From contig ML991816.1 of assembly GCA_010094025.1 (NCBI GenBank), positions 124,001 through 188,000 of the forward strand: a stretch of 64,000 nt of DNA, written 5' to 3'. A program made the translations under genes and the position numbers. Shown here piece after piece: positions 21,219 to 32,070 of the stretch. The notes beneath the pieces were generated by a model. It did not search any database. It was not told the origin of the DNA and saw only the letters and a list, made by a program, of their open reading frames with translations. How positions within the stretch are numbered: the stretch's first letter is position 1; the number at the start of each line of letters is the position of its first letter. Source of the stretch: Viridothelium virens (taxonomy: Eukaryota > Ascomycota > Dothideomycetes > Trypetheliales > Trypetheliaceae).

Positions 21219-23395
21219 TCGGATTGGGAGGCTGGTCGCCTGCTTGCTTGCCTGTTTGCCTCGAACTGGGGGAAGGATTATGGGGGATTGGGGCAATGGG
21301 TTCGGAGTTGGAACCGAAGCGCGCGTGGATTGTTTCGGTTGGAAGAGGAAACATCTGGGGTGTGCTTAATTTGCCAGTTCCTTGATGATGACGAGCGAAG
21401 GCGCTAGGGGCGTTGGTGGTGGTGATAAGGATTCGCACGAGGGAACGTCTGTCTGTTGTCCTTCTAAGACTAGCTAATTTGCATGGAGTACGGAGCATCA
21501 GGTAGGATACTGTAGTCCCGCTCGGCTTCGGCCGTGGGGATTGAGAGCAAAGATTGATTTGCGGGCATCTATTAGTGTTGCATCTGTTGCACGTTTCGTC
21601 TCCGAGCGGGTTTCAAGATCTTATTTAGACCTCCTGTACCCTTGCAACCATGCGTCAAGCGCTTGTCCGGAGTCAGTGTTGGATCTCGTGGCTGCGATAA
21701 TAAGGAGGTTCATATTTGAATAAGGGTAAAAATTACGATTGTGAGGCTTCATGAAAATAGTAAGATGTAGTATTCGAGCAGGTAGCTCTGGATCCAGACG
21801 GCGCCTGGAGGCCTTCCGGACTATAGATTTCAACATGAGCCTCGTATTGCTCGGCACACTTTGTGTCTTGGCAAATTCAAATGGTCAAAGTCAGGCCTGG
21901 CAGTTTAGTCGAACGCGACATCATCGACATCACCGTACATAACGGCAGTTTGACAATTTTGCGCATCCCAATTTCTGTAGTTTGAGATCCAAGTCAATCA
22001 CAATTCTTTCAACCCGTACCCCAGCCCTGACGTGCCTGACTAGAGATGCAAGAAACACAGTGTAAGCGCCAATGCCGCAGCCGCAGGGTGGCCAGCGCTG
22101 TGCTCTTGCGTTATATCAATGCCCTGGACTATGTTTGATCGACGGATCGCTCGCTGCCGAACGCCTCAGCCAAATTGGAATTTCGGCCATCCGTAAGGTG
22201 CGTAAGATAGGATCGGCGCTTAGATAGTAATGTAAGTTCGGAACATGGAAACGAGGTGGACTGGGCCCTCGGATGGCGTCTGTTCCTGAATCGAGATCTC
22301 CTTCGGGGTAATGGCTCGGGCGACGGAAGCTGGATTTGGTGGGTGAGGGCAGGAATGGTGGGATGGATGTGCAACTCCGTAGTGATGGGCTAGAAGCAAG
22401 TGTCAGGGGTAGCCGAATAGAAGCACCGAAGCTTGATGAGCTATCGTGATGGCGTTAGAGCTGCGTCAAACGTAAATTTAGCCTGTCCGTTACCCCCCAT
22501 GGTATCGGTAAGTTGTGACTCCTGCCAGTTGTGAGGCTGAAGTATAGCCGCAGACTCCTTTTGCGCACTGCAAAGTACAGTACGCCTCGTAATGTCCATT
22601 GGCATCTCTGGAATCTTTCTCGTCCGGCCAGCCAACAAGCAACGACGGAGTACTCAGTGGCAGCGTCTCTCGGCCTGAAACCGCCCGTCCAGGACCCAGC
22701 ACCGCGCATACTGCCGCTTTCTCCTGACCCACTCGCTTGTCTTCCCCTCCCACTCTAACGTCCCACCTCCAGAGCCATCTATCATCTCCAACTTCTTCCG
22801 TACACAAAGACGGTGCTCTCCAAACCTCATTGTCACTGCACATTGCCGCCGCCAACCTTATCTGCTGGTGTCCTTACCCGCTCAACCAATCTCCGCTTTT
22901 CGCCCGCAGCCTGCTGGCGCCAATACCGCAATATCGCATTACCGCAATCCGCCGAGGAATGCGCACTCGTTTCAGACTCGCTGCTCATCATTACGAAGGA
23001 ATTTGCCGCATCTCACAGGCGCCTTCGATGTGTTCGCAGCTGCCTGCTGGCCTCCACCTATCTTGATACTCTCCCTTCGCTGGCCGAGGATATTCCACAT
23101 CGAGGCGCATCGCAAGAGCGCAAAATCCGAAACTATCAACAAGCTCTTGTCGCACAACGTCTTCTATCATCTCCGAATCCGTCTGAAACTTTAATCGAAG
23201 ATTAGGGGCTTGAGCGCGCTTGAGTCACAGTTACACGGTTTCTGGATTCTATCTCCCGCATTGATTTTCTTTGTTTCGCGCGCTTGAGATACCGCGTGGG
23301 AAACACAACTTCTCCTTGCATTCGGACCTAACTCCATCGCCGCGTGGAAAGATCTTGGCCTTCTTACCGCTGCGAATCTCGTCAGTGCAGCAACA
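21219..23395. other. Intergenic, about 2.2 kb
   Basis: No gene recognised on either strand. The last ~700 bp are pyrimidine-rich (for example 22690-22880) and probably hold the RasGAP promoter and leader. The ten-mer CGCGCTTGAG occurs twice, near 23215 and 23279. Confidence 0.5.
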
Positions 23396-25944
23396 ATGTC
23401 GGTCGCAATGTTGCACGCTCCTTCACGAGCCTCTACCTCTTCCTCTTCCTCCTTTGCCGTGTCCCGACAAAATACCATGTCTTCGCAAGATGGACGTTCT
23501 TTGCGCCAATCAAAACGATACTCAGTGACGGCGCTATATCTGTCTATGTCTGCGAAGGAGCGCGAACTAGAAATTGAAGATGAATTGGCCAAAGGTATAT
23601 ACAGTACAATACGTGAATGCGATAGGCAGAAGCTGATTGCAGCATAGCACAAAAAGCTCTCCGTGAATTGAAATCCAGAATCTCCTCACAATCGAAGAAG
23701 AACTTCGTGTTGGAGAAGGACGTACGATATCTCGATTCGCGAATAGCTTTGCTTATCCAGAATCGCATGGCGCTAGAAGAGGTATGTTTTGTACAATTAC
23801 TATGCTTCGTCGGAAATTAACTCTTCGAACAGCAACAAGATGTAGCAAACCATCTCGAGGACGCATCCGATCTCCAAGAAGGCTTCTTTCCCAACGACGA
23901 AAAGACGCAGAGATATGGAAATCTACTGTTTCTCCTTCAATCCGAACCACGTCACATCGCCCACTTATGTCGGTTGGTGACAATGGCAGAAATCGATTCC
24001 CTGCTACAAACCGTCATGTTTACAATATACGGCAATCAGTATGAAAGCCGAGAAGAGCATCTGCTCTTGACCATGTTTCAGGTACGCCATTGATTCACTG
24101 AATTTGTAGACGCAGCTAATCCAAAGTACAGTCCGTCCTTACCTATCAATTTGATAATACTCCTGACTATTCTTCCCTTTTACGAGCGAATACCCCAGTT
24201 TCACGAATGATGACCACCTACACCCGCCGAGGTCCTGGACAAAGCTACCTCAAATCTACTCTGGCCGAGCGCATCAATTCTCTCATTGAGTTGAAGGATC
24301 TTGATCTCGAAATCAACCCATTGAAAGTGTACGAGAAAATGATTGCAAAAATTGAAGAAGACGGTGGTGTTCTTCCTCCAAACCTACCCAAAGGTGTAAC
24401 CGCTGAGCAGGCTGCTGAGAATCCTACTGTTCAGCACATTATCGCTCCAAGGTTGGAGATGCTCACGAGTATCGCAAACACCTTTTTGGATACCATTATC
24501 CAGAATCTGGAGGAGACGCCATACGGCATTCGGTGGATTTGCAAGCAGATCCGAAGTTTGTCGAAGAGAAAATATCCCGACGCTCAGGACCACACGATCT
24601 GCACTCTCATTGGAGGTTTCTTTTTCCTACGATTTATCAATCCAGCAATTGTGACTCCAAGATCTTACATGCTAATTGATGATAATCCTGCCGAGAATCC
24701 CAAGCGTACGCTTACTTACGTAGCCAAGATGCTACAAAACTTGGCAAACAAGCCATCATATGCGAAGGAGCCTTACATGGTCAAACTTCAGCCGTTCATC
24801 CACCAAAACAAGGAGCGCATCAACAAATTTATGCTGGATCTCTGCGAAGTTCAAGACTTCTATGAGAGCCTAGAAATGGACAACTATGTTGCACTTTCCA
24901 AACGCGACCTCGAATTATCGATCACCTTGAACGAGATTTACGCGACTCACTCCTTACTCGAGCGACACGTTGGTGCTTTGACCCGTGACGAGAGTTCTCA
25001 TCTGGCTCTGTTGCTGCAAGAGCTCGGTCCCGCACCTGCACAGCTACCACGCAAAGACAATCGGGTTGTCAACCTTCCGCTCTTCAGCAAATGGGAGGCT
25101 CCCCTAGATGACTTCACTGCTGCACTTGACATCACACAAGAAGAGGTCTTTTTCATGGAGGCGAAGGCTACTTTCGTCATGATCATGCGTTCTCTACCTC
25201 CAAACACCTCTATTACCCGGCGTCCACTCCGACTTGACCGAATTGCAGAAGTAGCTGCCACGACCAAAAACGACTCAGTCATGGTGCGCAAAGGAATTCG
25301 AGCAATGGAATTGCTCAGTCAACTACAGGAAATGGGCGTTGTGGACAAGGAAGACGGTTTCGCGCTCCTCCGGGATGAAGTCGAACAGGAGCTCGTCCAC
25401 CTCGGCTCGACCAAGGACAAAGTCGTCGAAGAAACGCGCAAGCTGGAGGAGGTCTACCGTACGATCCGCGAGCATAACATGTATCTAGTGTCACAGCTCG
25501 ATACGTACAAATCATATCTTCACAACGTGCGTAGCCAGTCCGAAGGCAAGAGTCGGAAGCAGGAGAAGAAGCAGGTCCTCGGGCCCTACAAATTCACGCA
25601 TCAGCAGCTAGAGAAGGAGGGCGTCATCCAGAAGAGCAACGTGCCGGAGAATCGACGAGCGAATATCTTTTTCAACTTCACGAGTCCTCTCCCTGGAACG
25701 TTTGTCATCAGTCTGCATTACAAAGGTAGGTTCTCTCACGACCTCGCAATATCGAATGCGATGGCTAACTACTGATCGTACAGGACGCAACCGTGGCCTG
25801 CTGGAGCTGGACCTTAAACTCGACGATCTGCTCGAGATGCAGAAGGATAACCAGGAAGATCTCGATCTCGAATACGTACAGTTCAATGTCTCCAAGGTTC
25901 TCAACTTACTCAACAAGCGTTTCGCTCGCAAGAAGGGATGGTAG
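23396..25944 (+). CDS. gap1: Ras GTPase-activating protein (Gap1/Sar1-like)
   Basis: Five exons: 23396-23594, 23648-23781, 23833-24081, 24132-25725 and 25784-25944 (778 aa, close to the 766 aa of S. pombe Gap1). The N-terminus has a Ser-rich lead and a coiled-coil ([15 protein letters not shown]). The RasGAP domain runs from about residue 180, with the helix [15 protein letters not shown], the invariant [12 protein letters not shown] (Arg-contact motif FLRFxxPA) and NLANKPSY. A RasGAP C-terminal domain (LLQELGPAP to VLNLLNKRF) follows, as in IQGAP-type proteins, but there are no IQ or calponin-homology domains. It should speed GTP hydrolysis on Ras and so damp Ras signalling in growth and morphogenesis. 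All splice joins restore well-conserved sequence. Confidence 0.96.
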
Positions 25945-26889
25945 ATTACTCACCATCCTAAATTATACACATACAAATCACTCGTAGATGCGTACTGTAC
26001 GATGACAGGATCGGAGGAAGGAAGAAAACGGTGCTCATTGGCTGAATTGATGGGGGAACTTTCGGATTTTTCTATTACCTTTTCTTTCCTTGGAGTCGAC
26101 GGCGAAAATCGGGGCCAAGCAAACTAAACTTCTCGATACCCTTTCCTTATGCAATTCGTGCGCGTGGGAAAATCTGGCGATCAATGGTGGAGAATGGGAC
26201 GAAACCGCTTGGGATGGGATACGAGATATCCAGCTGGTTGAGATGTGGTTGAGCGAGAAGCATAGCGAAGCGAGCTTCCGCGTTACCTTGAGGCGTGGAT
26301 GGTGCTTTTTTCCCAGGGCGAGTGTTGCGATCGGGTCTTGTTGCTTCTGGCCCTTTTTCATCTCAAGCCGCTGGACCGGGTGAGATGGTGGAAAGCTTGG
26401 ATTGCGTTAGGCGAGTTGCTGTTGCCTCTGTCTGCCTTATTTCGAAATGCTTTCTTTTGCGTCATGCCAGCGTTGGGATCGATATCCGTGTATAATAGTT
26501 GCCCGTAGTGTGGGTCTCCTCCGAGAGGATTTTGGAAGTACCTCCGTAACCAATGAACAAATGCCTTGTTCCGACCATTGGTGATTGGGTGTGTCAGCGT
26601 ACCTTCGCATGTCATCATTCGCGAAACTTGGATAGCCCTGATAGGGCTGGTGCCTGGGTCAATCTTCCGGTGGGGGCCCCACTACGCTACTCGGCCAAGT
26701 CCGGTAGGTGCATGGAGTGCTTGCCTTGCCTTGTGACAAGACTCAGAGCTTCGAGTGGACTAGCAAACATCAGCTTGTCGATAGCCACCGCTTCACAATC
26801 GGAACCAGAGTTTGCAAGTCTCACAGGTACACATAGAAGAAACGCATTCAATTCAAACAACTCTTACTTCGTCCACAATTACCGCTATC
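25945..26889. other. Intergenic, 945 bp
   Basis: RasGAP 3' flank and the promoter and leader of the next gene. Open frames here give no recognisable protein. Confidence 0.5.
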
Positions 26890-27603
26890 ATGTCCTCATC
26901 CAACACCATCCCCATTCCTAAGCGGAAGAAGCCGCAACCGTCGACGCCTCCACATACGTCCAGTCCGGGTAATTACTCCTACGCTTCTTCATCCTCATCT
27001 TCGACACCATCGACATACAGCCATGCAGAGAGCTCCTTGAGTGCATCGTATACCCCTTCTACTGTCACAACCTCGTCGCCGGCGAGGCAACACAGTTATG
27101 ATAGGCGTCCTTCGTTATTAGGTACGCAATAATGAGACGACACAGCCTGAGCAGCCCTTCCGCCTGAGGTACACAGCAGGCTAACATATCCTAGGTGCTT
27201 CGTTATCAAAATCAGAGCATACTGTCATCAACATCGGTGGTCCCGAAAACCCAAGGCTTGTGAGCTTCACCATTACCCCTCTCTCCCTCTCCCCCACCGT
27301 ACTTCTCTAAAGACACGGAAATCCAACTGACCACATGGCAAACGTGCAGATTACATGCGTAAAAACATCTCAAGGCTTCGACTGGAATCTAGGTATGCTT
27401 TATGCTTCCAGTCATCTGTCTATATTCAAGAGCCAACCCCCCTAAGCGCTCTCACTCACAGAACTACACGACTGACCACTACAGACATATTCCTCCCATC
27501 CTACGCCTCCGATCACGACTCGAGCGAGCTGGAAAGGAAGCAAGACCCAGTGGATGAGATTGTGCTAACGGACGAGGAGGCGGCGGCTATCTTCCCGCGG
27601 TAA
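26890..27603 (+). CDS. Small conserved fungal protein of unknown function
   Basis: Four exons: 26890-27121, 27195-27259, 27350-27392 and 27485-27603 (152 aa). The longer frame upstream lacks an ATG, so 26890 (MSSSNTIPIPKRKK) is chosen. The first half is Ser/Thr-rich; the second half is ordered-looking and assembled from three short exons: HTVINIGGPENPRLITCVKTSQGFDW, then IFLPSYASDHD and an acidic tail EIVLTDEEAAAIFP. The introns (73, 90 and 92 nt) are longer than average here. The pattern of a Gly-Gly-Pro-Glu-Asn motif followed by CVKTSQGFDWN and a DEEAA tail looks like a conserved mould protein I have seen only as hypothetical. I assign no function. Confidence 0.82.
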
Positions 27604-28711
27604 CTACTCTGGAGACCATGTTGCGGGGGATGATAACACGTGCGGCCGTCGAGATCCTTCCAGAGTCGATTTGCGAATGTTAAGGGCCATGGACGTGCAA
27701 GATGGTGATCTGAGGAGCATGGAGGAGTCGTCTATTTATGTGTTTCGGGCGTTTTAAGGTAGGGGGAGATCTCGGCGGTCTCGGCTCATGTAGCTATGGA
27801 TTACGGTCACGTTTACACCGTGTGAATATGGTTTCGGTAATGAAATATCTGAATCAATGCAGAACCCAAGTCAACGATCCTTATTTTGTCGCTGCATGTG
27901 AAATACCTAGTGCTTGGCGAATTGTAGGAGTCTCTCGTGAGTTCGTCTCGTCCCGTTTTGGTCTTGTATCTCGTTAGCGATAGAAGGACCCTCTTTCGGA
28001 GCGTACTCTCCCGGAGCGAGATGATGCTGAGTGACCGAATACCTCGCTACGACCTGCCGGCTCCGGGCGGTGCTCGGCAAAAATTTCTATCTTGTACAAC
28101 TTTCCTTATACAGCAGACTCACAACCATCTTATCTTTCTCCTTTCTCTAAGATCGTCAGTCGTTATCATCATTTAGGTTTCTGCAAGGGTCTTCGCGATC
28201 CAATGCTATGGTATCACTTGTGTTCAAAGGCTCTTCCGAATTGCACGGCTGCAAGTTACCTTGCCCGTGGCAAATCATTGGTTCGTTGAACTCCTGAAGA
28301 GAGCCTGGAAAAAAAAAAGTGCGTCGTCTTTTAGCCTTGACTGCAAGCCACAATGTCTCTCATTTTGCCGATATGGCTACTGAATCGTATCTTGACATGA
28401 TAGCTTTATCAATACACTAACGTTCTGGGTATTTCTAACAATTAAGGAAAGCTCCTCCTCCTTGGGTAAGCACCCCGATCTCCTGGTCTTGCGGCGCTCC
28501 ACCCTTGGGTAGGTAGTTTGAGGAGCCCTCCACTCCTAGGAATAGAAGTGATAATTTATAATTCCATAATCGAGTCAGCGTAAATAGATCATCATTACTT
28601 CAAAGAATTATATACAGGAAAGGGAGAGGATTTCATATACAAGAATTAAATCATATCCAAAAAACTGAGGCGTCGTAAGTATGTGCAGTTCCGAGCTCAT
28701 CAAGACAACGT
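27604..28711. other. Convergent intergenic region, 1.1 kb
   Basis: Lies between two 3' ends. It is G-rich on the plus strand at 27610-27780, and holds a short A-run near 28310. No gene recognised. Confidence 0.5.
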
Positions 28712-30670
28712 TCATGGATTCATTGGGCTTGGCCAGGATAAGTAATCCTCTTTCGAACCCTTTCTATCTGCTGACGGAGGTGTTATGCTCCTCTCCCATT
28801 CATTCATCAGGTTGGAAGCCGTCCGCTTGAGATTCCCAGGCGTGAGTTTCTGTAGCGTAGGCCACGGTATGGCATCCTTCTGGCCTGCGCTAGTGGCAGT
28901 GATACGTTTTCCCTTTGGGGTAGTGTTCCTGCTTTGCTCCTCTGTAACATTCGCCCCTGGAGCACTGGCTGAACTCGTTGCCGCTGTGCTCGTCGAGGTC
29001 GATGAGGACTGCGAAGGATTTGAGCTTGGATGCCGAGGTGTGGATCGCTTCTCCGGAGTGTCCCACATATCCCATGGCTCCTCAACGTCACTGGCGACTG
29101 GAAGGGCGTCTTGCTTGGGGACTTGAGATTTTTTGCGAAGGCCAGTGACTTTTGACTGTGGTGAACCGGAAGGATTTGACTTCGCACTCTCTTTCGCCCA
29201 AACGTCGACACTTTGCCTGCGCGGTACAACAGGGAGGGAACGACTTGGTGAACTGGTAGATTTAGTCTTGGGTGAGGTATCCGTTGTAGTCGAGGGCCGG
29301 GAAGGGCGGGTAGAAGCCCCACGAGTCTTCTCTGGCCTCGAATTTTTCCTTTCGTGGGACTTTTGGGGTCCCTCAGCATTTCGTGTTGGTTTGCTTGGTG
29401 GTTTCATAGACGACCTATTGGTCTTCGGCTGAGGACCCACAATGCCCTCGTCTCCTACGGTAGCTTGTCTGAGATCTTCAAAAAATGTCCACAATCCATC
29501 CTTAAAATCGCTTGCCATTTGCCGACTAAGTCTAAAAGTTTCTTTGGGTGTATCGGAGACTGGACTCGTGATGTCATCCATTGTATTTGTATTGCGAATC
29601 TGCTCCAAAAGATCAGGCGCCGTATTCATCCGACTAACTGGGGGAGGCCGAGGTGGGCTTTCTGGCTGCTTAGTCTCCGTGGGTGATGGGAAAGTTTTCT
29701 GATTCATTTTATCAGGCGAGAGCAGGGAGAGCGCCCGAGTATGTCTTGAACCACTGAAAACCCTTCGGTGTGTAGGCTTCGAGCTGGCCACGATAGACTT
29801 CCTCTTCTCCATCTCTTTCTGAGTCCAAGCGGAGGAGCTATTCGTGTCATCATCCTGCGGGCTGCCAAGCTCTGTACTCAATGGTCGAAGCGGTTGAACA
29901 TGATGCGCATCCTGCCGTTTCTTAACGCTCTCCTGTGCAGCCCATTGTCTTTTCAATTTGTCCAGCTCTTGTTCAGCTTTGTGCAACTCCTCCTTTAATT
30001 CCAGTACGCGTCGCTCTTGTGCTGCAAGAGCAGTGAGAAAGCCATTGTCAGTTGGTGAGGGCTGCCTCGAGGCAGGGACGGGTGTACGAGCCGCTTGAGG
30101 AGGAAATGCAAAGGTTGGGTCAAACAATGGGGAGGGTGAGGCTCGGCGACCTCCTGGAGATGCGTATTCGACGCCAAGGGCAGACGGCTGGATAGGAAAA
30201 CTGACTGATACCCGATTTGGTTTTCGGATATCACTTGCCAGTTCGACGGCAGAATCGTGCTTTGGAGCTGCTGTGTCCGAGGACGATGGTCTACTCTGAG
30301 TCGAGGTCGTCGGGCTCGCCATTGAACCGAGATGTTCTGCTGGTGAAGGTTGCTTAGGACTGTTTGCACCTCCTGAATATAAGATACGAGCAACTCCGGC
30401 CGGTTCTACGGCGACCTGGGCGGCCTGTGAAATATCACTTTCCATGATCTCGGCGCCGCCTAAGAAAAACCAATTCTTCAGGTCGGGGCGAAGAAGGGGA
30501 TCTGTGCCTGAGTCTCGGGTGTTGGAAAAAAGACCTGCAGGTACAGTATAGCGATCATTCTGATTGGCTGATACCTGTCGGGGCTGCTGACGGAGCAACC
30601 ATGGTGACCACGACCAACTCTTCATCCCCTGAAGATCTTGCCACTCATGTTTCTGCCTTTGCATCTGCAT
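28712..30670 (-). CDS. DUF4048-family protein
   Basis: A single open frame of 652 aa from the ATG at 30670. The first ~75 residues are not typical, and a start at the Met of MESDISQAAQ (about 30445) or a hidden N-terminal intron is possible. Mid-protein is a coiled-coil (LAAQERRVLELKEELHKAEQ), then the DUF4048 region with RALSLLSPDKM, a Pro-rich stretch, DLLEQIRNT, and the signature SDFKDGLWTFFEDLRQATVGDE. The C-terminal ~250 residues are Ser/Thr/Pro-rich with a late segment PWPTLQKLTPGNLKRTASNL. DUF4048 proteins are mould-specific and of unknown function; the FEDLRQATVGDE helix suggests a protein-interaction role. No membrane segment or signal peptide. Confidence 0.88.
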   Translation of the reverse strand: MQMQRQKHEWQDLQGMKSWSWSPWLLRQQPRQVSANQNDRYTVPAGLFSNTRDSGTDPLLRPDLKNWFFLGGAEIMESDISQAAQVAVEPAGVARILYSGGANSPKQPSPAEHLGSMASPTTSTQSRPSSSDTAAPKHDSAVELASDIRKPNRVSVSFPIQPSALGVEYASPGGRRASPSPLFDPTFAFPPQAARTPVPASRQPSPTDNGFLTALAAQERRVLELKEELHKAEQELDKLKRQWAAQESVKKRQDAHHVQPLRPLSTELGSPQDDDTNSSSAWTQKEMEKRKSIVASSKPTHRRVFSGSRHTRALSLLSPDKMNQKTFPSPTETKQPESPPRPPPVSRMNTAPDLLEQIRNTNTMDDITSPVSDTPKETFRLSRQMASDFKDGLWTFFEDLRQATVGDEGIVGPQPKTNRSSMKPPSKPTRNAEGPQKSHERKNSRPEKTRGASTRPSRPSTTTDTSPKTKSTSSPSRSLPVVPRRQSVDVWAKESAKSNPSGSPQSKVTGLRKKSQVPKQDALPVASDVEEPWDMWDTPEKRSTPRHPSSNPSQSSSTSTSTAATSSASAPGANVTEEQSRNTTPKGKRITATSAGQKDAIPWPTLQKLTPGNLKRTASNLMNEWERSITPPSADRKGSKEDYLSWPSPMNP

Positions 30671-32070
30671 CCCCTCTAGCTGTATTCATACTATTTTTGT
30701 GCTAATCAGATCTCATCCTGAAACAAATCGCTCTGTCGTGCGAAGCTTTGGGGAAGAGAACGGTGAGAACCCTCTCCGATCAAGTACCGAGCATTCCGGT
30801 CGTTGTACTCCATGAAAGATTTAGCTTGCGTGTAGACACGCCTGATTTTTGTGCCTCGCAGGTAACATCTGATTCCAATTTCTTTGTGGACTGATCATGT
30901 GGGCCGAATACTATCACAAGGGCAGAGCGCCTCAAATGCAATCGCCAGGTAAATGCTCCGTACGAAGTACCGAGGTTCGGTGCCAACCATTCGCTTTCAC
31001 CTCTAATGCAACACCATAAAGCTTTGTATCAACATCATACATGCCCCATGGAATGCGAGTAGCTTCGTGCTTGTGACATATTTGCTCTTGTGTTCGATCA
31101 ATTCGAGACTGATTTGAGCAGTCTTTGAAATATTCAAGGATCTCAGGTGGCCCAGATGTAGTGCTAAGATTAGATAACTATACGAAGTACCTTAGCCCAG
31201 TGGATCTACTTTGAAGCAAGTTTGGCCAGAAACTGACAAGTCGGCATTGGGGAAAGGGGTATTATGCAGCTTCTGGTCGTTTTACTACATTTCGATTGTG
31301 GATGGCCCTCGAAAGAACCCCTCTGAAGCCTTGCTGACTCGCCAACCGGGGCGGGAAACATCGGTCGGAGTTTTGCCCGACGTGTGACGTGGGCCCCCTG
31401 CATGCGCTCATCCCAAAGAGGCAAAATGAAAACAGTGGAACTTCTGGAATCATTTTGACAGACCCTGATCAACCACTCAATTGGGTCACGACTAGGATAC
31501 TGGTGGACAGCTCCAGTTCTGCTGACATGGCTGACCTCTGTTGTGGCTGAGTTTTAATTTCAAGTTTCCATAGCAATATTCCTACGCTTAGGAAAGGGGC
31601 CATTCGGAAGGAGAGCTTCAGGTAGTGAGCAGTGGACTTGAATAGATCTGAGTTTCAGGTCGCAAGTGATATTTCATTCCACGAGACTTTGTACCCACAC
31701 TCTGAAGAGTGGGTGGAACAGTTTCTGCATGTACCAGTAGCCCTACCCAGTGCTCGCTGTCCCTACGCATAAACGAATTGCGGGGTGCATAAAGCAAGAA
31801 CGAACATGAAACATACCAAAAGGCCCAGGAAATTGGAGACGGATGAACTTAGTGTAGATGATGACGAATGATATTGTTCTCCTGTCCGAAAGTTGAATGC
31901 AGCCAGGGCCGCCCCGTGCCTAAGTCGGGCATGGCTTCTTCAGGAGCGTTGCCGTGACTACGAAGCTACCTTGACCGGCCAAACCATTCCACCTCCATGT
32001 ATCGCTGACAATTAACTCGTCACCGTTCGCCTTTCGCAAGCTGCGGCATTCTTATCCTCAACCTTTCAAA
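30671..32070. other. Divergent intergenic region, 1.4 kb
   Basis: Between the DUF4048 gene (minus) and the kinase gene (plus). Small minus-strand frames (30780-30986, 31206-31472) have no recognisable product. No repeat or RNA gene seen. Confidence 0.5.
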